DNA from: Deltaproteobacteria bacterium
Lineage (GTDB): Bacteria; Desulfobacterota; Desulfobulbia; Desulfobulbales; Desulfocapsaceae
Direction: 5' to 3'
Assembly: GCA_024280265.1 (NCBI GenBank)
Contig: JAJRQL010000266.1
Location: forward strand, 1-37,695
DNA length: 37,695 nt
The translations under genes and the position numbers were made by a program. This document shows, piece by piece, positions 17,931 through 25,643 of the stretch (the stretch's first letter is position 1; each line of letters begins with the position of its first letter). The notes beneath the pieces were generated by a model, which did not search any database, had not been told where the DNA came from, and was given only the letters and a program-made list of their open reading frames with translations.

Positions 17931-18120
17931 AAATTCCGCGTTAAATGTATGTTCCCAACTGAGATGGGCTCGTGAAAATGTTAAAATCACAAACTCACCC
18001 CCAACAGATTCGATAAGTTACGGAACTTAAAATCTCTTAAATTGGACTTTTCACAAATCCATCTACCTAAATATAAACTATAAAGTATTACTTTATTTAT
18101 TGGTTTCCAAGGAGAATATC

Positions 18121-18939
18121 ATGACAATCATTACTATTTCCAGGGGATCTTACTGCCGAGGCAAAGAGGTAGCTGAGAAACTGGCTGAGAAACTAAATTA
18201 CGAGTGTATCTCCAGGGAGATCGTCCTTGAAGCATGTGCTGAATTTAATATTCCTGAGATTAAACTCATTCGGGCCCTTCATGATACACCGACCGTGCTC
18301 GAACGTTTTCAATACGGTAAAGACAGATATTTGAGTTATTACCGCTACTCACTGCTCAAACACATAAAAAAAGATAATGTTGTCTTTCATGGCCTGGCTG
18401 GTCACTACCTTCTTCAGAATATTCCTCATGTTCTTAAAGTAAGAATCAATTCAGATATGAATCACCGGGTTCAAGAGGAAATGAAGAGGGCCAATATTAC
18501 CGCCCAAGAAGCTCTGTTCATTCTGAAAAAAGATGACGAAGAACGGCGCAAATGGGGACTCCAGGTATACGGAACAGATACCTGGGACAGCAGGCTGTAT
18601 GATATGGTTCTGAATATTAACAGTCTGACGATTGATGATGCCGTACAAATATTATACGATACGGCTCAGAAACCACATTTCCAGGCAACTCAAGAATCTC
18701 AAGACACTTTAGACCATATGGAAAAAACAGCAAAAATTCATGCACTGCTGGTCGAATATTCTGCAAAGGTCAATGTTGTGGTGGACGGTGATACGGCGAA
18801 GATCTCAAATATCAGAAAAGACCAGAAAGAGCGAGTCGAAAAACTTGTCTTGGCAGTTACAGGTATAACTGCTGTTCATTTTCAGGAGCCATTTGCTCCA
18901 ACAACAGGTCATATCAACCCTTACTATAACATGATTTGA
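18121..18939 (+). CDS. Cytidylate kinase-like protein with C-terminal BON-like domain
   Basis: The ATG at 18121 is chosen because AAGGAGA lies just upstream; the track ORF starts 7 codons earlier. The 272-residue protein has an N-terminal cytidylate-kinase-like P-loop fold (ITISRGSYCRGKEVAEKLAEKL), in which the usual GSGG loop is altered to GSYCRGK. It includes FHGLAGHYLL and the lid-like region KKDDEERRKW. The last about 75 residues (VNVVVDGDTAKISNIRKDQKERVEKLV) look like a BON domain, which can bind lipid or ligand. This family occurs in anaerobic Deltaproteobacteria and its substrate is not established. It is a single gene; the region to 19156 contains only a small hairpin (GAAGT/ACTTC near 19050). 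Confidence 0.75.
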   Translation: MTIITISRGSYCRGKEVAEKLAEKLNYECISREIVLEACAEFNIPEIKLIRALHDTPTVLERFQYGKDRYLSYYRYSLLKHIKKDNVVFHGLAGHYLLQNIPHVLKVRINSDMNHRVQEEMKRANITAQEALFILKKDDEERRKWGLQVYGTDTWDSRLYDMVLNINSLTIDDAVQILYDTAQKPHFQATQESQDTLDHMEKTAKIHALLVEYSAKVNVVVDGDTAKISNIRKDQKERVEKLVLAVTGITAVHFQEPFAPTTGHINPYYNMI

Positions 18940-19156
18940 AGCAGACTAGGTGATAAACAATTGCTTTTAATGGGAAAGCCAGAGATAAGGAAGTACACTC
19001 AACACACTTGACAAGATCGTAAAAACCTAAATTTGTAGATGGCGAAGTAGAAAACTTCACATCCGAGGCGCAAATAATACACCTTTCCTTTACCCAGCGG
19101 ACTGTCTGCAACTGTTTACAGGGTACTAAATTCAGTGCCTTCTATTTGGGCGATGT

Positions 19157-19724
19157 CTATGGTAAGGCCATCGTTCTCCCGTCGGCACCAAGAGGCCCTC
19201 TCTCCATGGGACTTGTAACAATCTCCTCAATCTGCTTTTCTCTCAAGTATTGCGCATTGTATTCCCCTTTATTTAATTTGCGCTGGCTCATAAAAGCCCG
19301 CATATGATTACGGGAACCCTTAACCAGATTCTGGTACACGATCCTGATATCTGTATTATCAGTGTTCTCCAGCTCATCAAGGAGATCCCTAATGTCGAGA
19401 TCCTCTATGGTCATACCCGTCTGCAGGGGCATCTACCACAGACTTCCTGCCTTTCTCAACCAGAACCTCATACAACTTCTGCATTTCCGGATCTGCAAAC
19501 ACTCCTGCCGTATCATCTTGCACAGGATCTTTAATTGTATACTTATCCAGCAATACTTTTATCATAGACATATACTGCTGTTCCGCCAAGACAATATAGT
19601 TAAAGACAGGCACCACCCATTTTCTGTGTGCCTGCAGGATTTGCAGCCAGGGCATTAGAGCCAATTGTTAACAGACAATAAGCCCCAATGATGTAAATAT
19701 CCTGCAAAAACAACTCTTCTTCAT
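19157..19724 (-). pseudogene. Decayed DUF2202 (ferritin-like) lipoprotein/secreted protein gene
   Basis: The start ATG at 19724 has GAGGG upstream and begins a signal-like MKKSCFCRIFTSLGLIV. The frame is then lost at a TAA, while the expected signal end, LTIGSNALAANPAGTQKMGG, continues in another frame. The sequence then jumps to PVFNYIVLAEQQYMSMIKVL, so the central part of the family domain is missing. A second break lies near 19425: GRKSVVDA continues as LQTGMTIEDLDIRDLLDEL only if one C of a CCCC run is dropped. The C-terminal part (VYQNLVKGSRNHMRAF) is typical of DUF2202. At least two frameshifts and one deletion make this a pseudogene. Confidence 0.75.
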
Positions 19725-19793
19725 TTTATTTCCCTCTTTTAAGCGTTTATGTGCCACCATGGCAAATTACAACAGGACAAACATTCTGTTTGT

Positions 19794-20010
19794 TCACGGA
19801 ACGAGCAGAAACGCCACATCCCGGTTTCCCTTTGCACTGGAAATAAAGAGCAGACTCTTCCCGTCCGGGCTGACCTGGGGATACATATCAACACCTGTGA
19901 CGGAAATCTTTACTGTGCTGTCTGTGTTCAGACCATATTTATACAGATTTGCCTTTCCATCAAGCCCCATCCGAAGAAAACATAACTCCACAGTCACCAA
20001 GGGTTTGTTT
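19794..20010 (-). pseudogene. TolB/PD40 beta-propeller remnant
   Basis: A short - strand reading frame, GLDGKANLYKYGLNTD then GVDMYPQVSPDGKSLLFISS, shows one PD40 (TolB-like) propeller blade ending at a TGA. The rest of the propeller is missing, since upstream DNA on this strand runs into the end of pstB within about 60 bp. It is probably the 3' end of a gene destroyed by deletion. The track ORF extends further upstream but that part is not family-like. Confidence 0.55.
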
Positions 20011-20071
20011 AGCATGAATAGTTCTAGTACTTGCAGTGGAGACCACACAGTTTTGTAATGTTTAGGATAGT

Positions 20072-20776
20072 TCAGATACGTGTCAATCTCCCATCCTCCA
20101 ACTGCCAGGTTGTGTCGGCCACTCTCTTCACCTGATCCAGATAATGGCTGACCATCACTATGGTGCATTGTTGCTGGAGTGTCAGTAGCAGCTCTTCGAT
20201 TACCTTGCAGGCCCGGGAATCCAAAGACGAGGTGGGCTCATCCAACAGCAGAACCTCAGGCTCCATGATCAGGGCTCGGGCAATGCAGAGGCGTTGTTGC
20301 TGGCCGCCGGACAGGATCAAGGCATTATCATCAAGCCGATCCTTGACTTCCTTCCAGAGAAAGGCCTGACGCAGAGCTGTTTTCACCTTATGATCAACCA
20401 GTTCACGGTCTTTAATGCCAGCCAGTTTCAGAGGGAAAGCCACGTTTCTGTAGATGGACATGGGCAGGGGGTTGGGGGTCTGAAAAAGCATTCCCACCTT
20501 ACGTCGTAAGCTATCAGCTGGATAGGCAGAATCATAGATATCCTGTGGTGTCCCGTTAGTCCCGTTAAGCCAGACCTCGATCTTGCCGTGCAGATTAGTT
20601 GCCGGGATATCTTCCCACAGGCGGTTTATAATGGTAAGCAGGGTCGATTTGCCCTGGCCCGAAGGACCGACAATAGCGGTAATGCAGTGTTCTGCAAACT
20701 CCGCATTGATCTGCTTAAAAATCAGTTTATTACCATAGGAAAAGGAAATATCACTCAGTCTTATCTTGGTCTTCAT
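20072..20776 (-). CDS. pstB: Phosphate-type ABC transporter ATP-binding protein PstB
   Basis: A 234-residue ABC ATPase. Walker A is GPSGQGKST, the Q-loop region is VGMLFQTPNPLPMSIY (the NP-P-MSIY segment is typical of PstB), the signature is LSGGQQQRL, Walker B is LLLDEPTSSLD and the H-loop is VSHYLDQ. It powers inner-membrane import of phosphate or a related oxyanion. It is slightly shorter than usual PstB proteins. It overlaps pstA by 4 nt and is the last gene of the Pst set. No phoU follows; decayed DNA does instead. Confidence 0.9.
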   Translation of the reverse strand: MKTKIRLSDISFSYGNKLIFKQINAEFAEHCITAIVGPSGQGKSTLLTIINRLWEDIPATNLHGKIEVWLNGTNGTPQDIYDSAYPADSLRRKVGMLFQTPNPLPMSIYRNVAFPLKLAGIKDRELVDHKVKTALRQAFLWKEVKDRLDDNALILSGGQQQRLCIARALIMEPEVLLLDEPTSSLDSRACKVIEELLLTLQQQCTIVMVSHYLDQVKRVADTTWQLEDGRLTRI

Positions 20777-21762
20777 AGGAGGGTGCCTTGTCCTGACTGT
20801 TCTGTCTGAAAGTTCACTTTGAGGGACTTTTTTCTGCGGTCTGGAGCTTTCATTATCCGTTGTGATATTCGCCGCTTGTCGCCGCTCCTGGCCGTGAACG
20901 TTAGTTCAAAGCGTGCCTTGATGTAAAAGGCCAGGCCAAAGAGCATTATACAGATGATGAGCAGAATGATGGCTGCCCCGTACCCGCTGGCCAGTTCCCG
21001 GGAATCGCTATACTGGGCCGATATGTAATAGATGTAAAAAGGCAAGGCCTCAAAACCAGCAAATATCGAGCGCGGCATTCCGGCACTGGCCACCACGCCG
21101 GTGAGCATGATAACTGCCGTGTCCTCGGCGCAACGTCCCATGGCCAATACAATGCCGCTCATCATGGCGGAAAGGGCATGGGGAAGTAGGACATGGCTGA
21201 TATTCTGCAGTTTTGTGGCCCCCAGCGCCGGGGCGGTCTGGCGGATAGTCACGGGGATCGATTCCAGGGCCACCTGGGTGGTGCGGATAATATAGGGCAG
21301 CACCAGAAAGGCAAGGGACAGGGCGGCAATCAGCAGACATGGATAGATTCGTTCCGACAGGTTGTGGTGGAGAAACACGGCCACGGAAAAACCGAAGAGA
21401 CCAACGACAATGGAGGGGATAGAGGCCAGGATGTCAAAAAACAGGCTGAACCACCCCTTCAATCGCCCTTTACCATACTCGGCCATATAAATACCGGCGG
21501 CAACGCCAAGGGGAATGGCAAAGATCAGGGCCAACAGAACCAGGGCCAGAGTGCCCACCATGGCCGGCAGCAGACCGTTAAAGACCTGGCGCCCCAGGAA
21601 AATGGCCTCCAGGGGGGCGGTGTCGCCGAAGATGAGGGCGAGATTGATGGTGGCCAGGCCTTTAAAGAGTAAATAACCGATAATTGTCGCCACACTCCCT
21701 GCAAGAAGCAGGCTGCAGAGCCAGGACAGGACAACAATAATACTTTCCTTAACTCTTTTCAT
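20773..21762 (-). CDS. pstA: Phosphate-type ABC permease PstA
   Basis: Inner-membrane permease of the Pst type with about six hydrophobic segments and the cytoplasmic EAA-like loop (ALGATKLQNISHVLLPHAL). The start is placed at ATG 21762 (MKRVKESIIVVLSWL), preceded by a GAGG-type Shine-Dalgarno and overlapping the end of pstC; ATG 21768 is an equal alternative. The track ORF begins 29 codons further upstream inside pstC. The C-terminus has a basic tail beyond the last membrane span (RSGDKRRISQRIMKAPDRRK), which is unusual. Stop and start overlap with pstB by 4 nt. Confidence 0.88.
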   Translation of the reverse strand: MKRVKESIIVVLSWLCSLLLAGSVATIIGYLLFKGLATINLALIFGDTAPLEAIFLGRQVFNGLLPAMVGTLALVLLALIFAIPLGVAAGIYMAEYGKGRLKGWFSLFFDILASIPSIVVGLFGFSVAVFLHHNLSERIYPCLLIAALSLAFLVLPYIIRTTQVALESIPVTIRQTAPALGATKLQNISHVLLPHALSAMMSGIVLAMGRCAEDTAVIMLTGVVASAGMPRSIFAGFEALPFYIYYISAQYSDSRELASGYGAAIILLIICIMLFGLAFYIKARFELTFTARSGDKRRISQRIMKAPDRRKKSLKVNFQTEQSGQGTLL

Positions 21763-22619
21763 CACCATCCTCTTACTCCTGCCCTGAAGTGAAGACTGCG
21801 AATGATAACGACCATGATAGAGGTCATGAGATAGAGAAGAAGGCCGCATGCAAAGAGGGCCTTGAATTCCAGGCTGTCAAAGTCAGCGGAAATGATCAGG
21901 CCAATATGACCGGTGAGGGTTCGGCTGGAATCCAGAATCGATTGGGGCAGTCCCACACTGTTGCCGGCCACCATCAGACTGATCATGGTATCCCCCATGG
22001 CGCGCCCCAGGGCCAGCACCAGACCGGTCACGATTCCCGGCCAGGAACAGGGCAGAATGACATGAATCAGCTTATCGATTCTGCTCCCCCCCAGGGCAGC
22101 AACCGCTGTTAAATATGATCTTGGCACCCTCTCAAAGCTGTCCACAAAAATCAGAATCATAGTGGGTGAAATCAGAATGGCCAGTAAGAGGGCGGCGGTG
22201 AGGATGGACATGCCGGAACCGTGGACAAAGAGCTCTCTGATAATGGGGACCAACAAAAAAATCCCCACGAAGCCATAGACCACAGTGGGGATAGCGGTCA
22301 TGAAGCGGACCAGTCGTTTCATGGCCAGGGCAACTCCCCTGGGAGCCAGCACAGCGATTAAGACGCTGGTGCCAAGACTCAAGGGAAAGGCAAAGAGTAG
22401 ACTCAAGAAAGAAATGGTCAGGCTTCCGACGATCATGGACCGGATGCCGTAGACCCCATGATCAGGTGACCAGGGGCCAGTGAGTAACTCGCTGAAATGG
22501 CCTGCCGTAAGAATGGGCAGGCCAAGGATAACCATGAAGACAAAAATGGAGACCGTACTCAGGCCACTGACCGTGGCAGCCAGCAACAAGGCCCTTTCGA
22601 TCAGACGCGCTCTTGTCAT
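21762..22619 (-). CDS. pstC: Phosphate-type ABC permease PstC
   Basis: A 285-residue permease with about six membrane segments. It carries the Pst-type region FMTAIPTVVYGFVGIFLLVP and the EAA-like loop AALGGSRIDKLIHVILP. It pairs with PstA to form the channel. Its ATG overlaps the pstS TGA by 4 nt, showing tight coupling. Confidence 0.9.
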   Translation of the reverse strand: MTRARLIERALLLAATVSGLSTVSIFVFMVILGLPILTAGHFSELLTGPWSPDHGVYGIRSMIVGSLTISFLSLLFAFPLSLGTSVLIAVLAPRGVALAMKRLVRFMTAIPTVVYGFVGIFLLVPIIRELFVHGSGMSILTAALLLAILISPTMILIFVDSFERVPRSYLTAVAALGGSRIDKLIHVILPCSWPGIVTGLVLALGRAMGDTMISLMVAGNSVGLPQSILDSSRTLTGHIGLIISADFDSLEFKALFACGLLLYLMTSIMVVIIRSLHFRAGVRGW

Positions 22620-23461
22620 TGAACCGGGATAAATCCCTTATCGGCCACAATGGCCTGCCCCTCAGGAGAAAGGAGGTAATCGAGAAGTTTTTTGGCTAGT
22701 CCGGAGGGCTCCCCGCGGGTATTGCTGTAGAGGCCGCGGGCGATTTTATAGTGCCCTGCTTTGATATTATCAAGGGTTGGCACCACGCCGTCCAAGGCCA
22801 TTGGTGTCACGCTGCTGTCAATATAACCAACCGAGACATAGCCGATGGCATAGGGATCCTGGGAAACAGCGGCCTTCATGGCGCCATTGGAAACCACAAA
22901 ATGGGCCCTGTCGGTTATGTCACCCTTGGCCAGTGCCTTTTTCCAGAAGACTGCCCTGGTACCGCTGGAGTTATCCCGGGTGAAGACGGTAATGGGTTTA
23001 TCAGCTCCACCAAGGGCCTGCCAGTTACGAACCTTGCCGCTGTAGATATCTCTCAGTTGAGCGCTGGTGAGAGATGTTACCTGGTTGCGGGGGTTGACCA
23101 CCACGGCCACGCCGTCAATAGCCCATTTACACATCTTGAGGTTATATTTGGCAATCTCGGTATCCTTGGCCTTCCGGCCGGAATTACCGATGTCCACCAA
23201 GCCTTCCCCCACCTGTTTAATGCCGACTCCGGAGCCGCCGCCGGCAATGGTGATGCGGATCTCGGGATTAAAGGTCATAATCCGTTTGGCTGCCTCTTTC
23301 ATCACCGGGATATGGGCGGTGCCGCCGGAAACCTTGATAGTTCCGGTTTCACCTTGAAATGGGGTTAGGGAGTCGGCCATGGTGGGTGCCGCCACACTTA
23401 ATAGACCCACAACCAATAGAGTGATAGCGGTAATGGTGTTTTGCCTCAGTTTTTGAATCAT
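22616..23461 (-). CDS. pstS: Phosphate-type periplasmic binding protein PstS
   Basis: A 281-residue solute-binding protein with a signal peptide (TITAITLLVVGLLSVAAPTMA) exporting it to the periplasm. Phosphate-family ligand motifs are present: SGGTAHIP near the N-terminus, IAGGGSGVGIKQV and FTRDNSSGTRAVF. AAGGAG lies 8 nt before the ATG. It starts the Pst cassette, 40 bp downstream of the RelE-like gene on the same strand. Phosphate is the default substrate by family; the unusual operon partners leave room for another oxyanion. Confidence 0.9.
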   Translation of the reverse strand: MIQKLRQNTITAITLLVVGLLSVAAPTMADSLTPFQGETGTIKVSGGTAHIPVMKEAAKRIMTFNPEIRITIAGGGSGVGIKQVGEGLVDIGNSGRKAKDTEIAKYNLKMCKWAIDGVAVVVNPRNQVTSLTSAQLRDIYSGKVRNWQALGGADKPITVFTRDNSSGTRAVFWKKALAKGDITDRAHFVVSNGAMKAAVSQDPYAIGYVSVGYIDSSVTPMALDGVVPTLDNIKAGHYKIARGLYSNTRGEPSGLAKKLLDYLLSPEGQAIVADKGFIPVQ

Positions 23462-23501
23462 TTCATTTCTCCTTATTTTTTGAGTTCAGTGATTTCAGAC
23501 A

Positions 23502-24005
23502 CTATGCGGTTTTGTTTTTTTTGTACAGTCCCGCAAAGATCTCACGCAGCATCTGTTCATCAATTCTGGCCATGAGCTGTTCCTCGTATTCATCAATGTC
23601 CGGCTCTGTCTTGCGGGGGGTAACTGGCCCTTGGTTCTTTGTGGAACAACGCCTGGGAACAGGAGACGACTCGATTCCTTCGTGGTGTTCCCGATGGTTT
23701 TCTATCCAGCGCTGGTAATCGTCATGACTGCCGATGCAGGTAAAAATCAGCCGCCTGTCTCTCTTCAGGCTAACAAGGCGAAAACCGCAGGAGAGGTCGT
23801 ATTTACGACAGTCCCTGAGTCGATGTTCGCCATAGTGGGTGCGTCGGCATTCCGTTTCTTCATGCAAGGGGTTATCCTGCAGGTCAACAAGGATCTTCTC
23901 GGCCCGCCTGGCAATAATTCGCTCATTTTTACCGACCTTGGCCAGGGCCTGTAACTGTTTGCTGAAACGGCGGGTCTGATGGATTTCCAGGGTTACGCGT
24001 TTCAT
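23502..24005 (-). CDS. RelE/ParE-fold-like protein with C-terminal extension
   Basis: A 167-residue protein. Residues about 1-110 resemble RelE/YafQ-type toxins (HQTRRFSKQLQAL, LRDCRKYDLSCGFRLVSLKRD, FTCIGSHDDYQRWIENHR). The C-terminal about 55 residues (EYEEQLMARIDEQMLREIFAGLY) are an extra helical tail not found in short RelE toxins. No adjacent antitoxin gene is seen. Its ATG overlaps the DsbC-like stop by 4 nt and it lies 40 bp before pstS, so it is embedded in the operon. It may not be a toxin at all; the function is unassigned. Confidence 0.65.
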   Translation of the reverse strand: MKRVTLEIHQTRRFSKQLQALAKVGKNERIIARRAEKILVDLQDNPLHEETECRRTHYGEHRLRDCRKYDLSCGFRLVSLKRDRRLIFTCIGSHDDYQRWIENHREHHEGIESSPVPRRCSTKNQGPVTPRKTEPDIDEYEEQLMARIDEQMLREIFAGLYKKNKTA

Positions 24006-24800
24006 GGTTTTCCGGCTTGTGCTGCCGCAACGATCTTATCCGCCTTTTTATAGCCGGGCAGCACCCGGCCATCCGGCATAATCAGGGGGGGGGTAGAGCT
24101 GATATTCAGCTCTTTGGCCAGGGCGATATTTTTATCTACCTGATCAGTTTCACACTCCGGAGCAGGCAGCGACTTGCCGGCAAGACTGTCGCTAAGCAGG
24201 ACGCTGGCGCGGGCATTTGCCCCCCCCGTTTTTAGCACAGATAATGGTTCTGGCCTTGTCATAGGCATCCGGATGCATGGTCAGGGGAAACATCTTGATA
24301 AAGAAGGCAATGTCAGTATGCTCTTTGACAACTTGTTTCATTTCCCCATGGAGTTTGCTGCAATAGATGCACTCCGGGTCGTCAAAGACGATAATCTTGC
24401 GGGGCGCATCCGGATTACCGATAACAATGGCATCTTCCAGGGGAATACGGGAAATATCTACCCGGTTCATATTGGTAAAATTCTGCTGGGTCAGGTTCTC
24501 ACCGCTGGCCAACCTGATGATATTGCCGCTGATCAGATACTGCTTGGAAAAATCGATATAGAGCGGCACCTTGTGCCCCTTATGGATAACCTCGACATCC
24601 CAGAGACCCGGCACCTGGCTGCGTTTGACGCCAATAACCTCGCTCACCTTGCCCTGCAACAGGGTGGCCGCCTCCTTCTTGCTCAAGGCGTGGCAGTCCT
24701 GGCAATCACCGGCCCCGCAACCTCCTTGCTGAAAGGCCAGGGCCGATGAGGAGAGCAGAAATGCAAACAAAATGATCATGAAACATCTTGTATTCGACAT
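24002..24800 (-). CDS. DsbC/DsbG-like thiol-disulfide protein, frameshifted in a G8 tract
   Basis: A periplasmic thioredoxin-fold protein with a signal peptide (MIILFAFLLSSSALA). A CGAGDCQDCH segment follows, including a CXXCH motif that could bind haem c or a metal. Next come a DsbC-type N-terminal domain and the catalytic DPECIYC. The frame breaks at a run of eight G in the coding strand: ICAKNGG is followed out of frame by ANARASVLLSDSLAG. Dropping one G restores a protein of about 265 residues ending in the thioredoxin-like TPPLIMPDGRVLPGYKKAD. A nine-C run lies further downstream but is in frame. It starts 12 nt after the activase stop, with AGAGG as Shine-Dalgarno. Confidence 0.8.
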
Positions 24801-24812
24801 GGAAATACCTCT

Positions 24813-25559
24813 TTAGTAGTTAGCACCATGCAGGGCCGCGCCCCAGGCACCGGTGAGGTCCGGCAGCTCAGGGACAATCATGCGAGTTTCAGGGAGCTTT
24901 TCTTGCAACATCTGCACCATGCACGGGTTTCTGGCCACCCCACCGGAAAAGGCGATTTCCTCGCCATAACCAAGTCGGGCCAGCATGCCGGAAAGACGGT
25001 CTGCCACCGAAGCATGCACGGCTCTGGCAATATGCTCCCGGGGTACACCACGATTTTTCATGGAGATCACCTCAGATTCGGCAAAAACAGTACACATGGA
25101 GTTGATGGGTACCTCTTTGTCAGCTTTCAGGGCTGCCTGACCGAATTCTGCCAGGTCATAGGCCAGTGATCCAGCCATAATTTCCAGAAAACGGCCAGTA
25201 CCCGCAGCACATTTATCATTCATCTGGAAATTGCTCACCTTACCTCTGGCATTTAAGGCAATGACCTTGGAGTCTTGACCACCGACATCGACAATGGTGG
25301 TGCAGTCAGGAAACTGATGATAGATCCCCAGTCCATGGGCCTTGATCTCGGTGATAACGTGATCGGCAAAATATTCGGCGGCCAGATGGCGGCCATAGCC
25401 TGTGGCTATTATGACGCTGGCCTTTACCCCGGCGACCATCTTTTCCGCCTGGCGATGCGGTTCAAAACCGGATTCGACGATTTTATGGTCAACCAGTCGT
25501 TCCCCGTCCCAGACCGCCATCTTAACGGTGCGGGAGCCCAAATCAATTCCGACAAACAT
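24813..25559 (-). CDS. Double-cubane/2-hydroxyacyl-CoA dehydratase activase (BadF/HgdC family)
   Basis: An ASKHA ATPase of 248 residues when started at ATG 25559, which has GAGGGAG upstream; the track uses a GTG five codons earlier. Motifs: VGIDLGSRTVKMAV (phosphate 1), IVDVGGQDSKVIAL, the Fe-S Cys region NDKCAAGTGRFLE and SMCTVFAESEVIS (bridging a [4Fe-4S] in the homodimer), and FSGGVARNPCMV. It couples ATP hydrolysis to low-potential electron transfer onto its partner reductase, encoded immediately upstream. E. coli YjiL is a homologue type. Confidence 0.92.
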   Translation of the reverse strand: MFVGIDLGSRTVKMAVWDGERLVDHKIVESGFEPHRQAEKMVAGVKASVIIATGYGRHLAAEYFADHVITEIKAHGLGIYHQFPDCTTIVDVGGQDSKVIALNARGKVSNFQMNDKCAAGTGRFLEIMAGSLAYDLAEFGQAALKADKEVPINSMCTVFAESEVISMKNRGVPREHIARAVHASVADRLSGMLARLGYGEEIAFSGGVARNPCMVQMLQEKLPETRMIVPELPDLTGAWGAALHGANY

Positions 25560-25643
25560 TTTTTTCTCCCTCACGACTATTCAGCTTATACAAAGCAAGT
25601 AAACTTGTAGTGAAACAGCGCCAGTATCTCAACATAAACAGGG

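Noticed and set aside
17613-18120. tRNA or riboswitch in the gap after the HD-GYP gene
   Set aside because: No cloverleaf and no known riboswitch core was seen; the fold fits a group II intron domain I better.
22751-23368. 205-aa + strand ORF
   Set aside because: Shadow of pstS.
24174-24749. 191-aa + strand ORF opposite the DsbC-like gene
   Set aside because: Antisense shadow; the - strand reading has signal peptide, CXXC motif and operon context.
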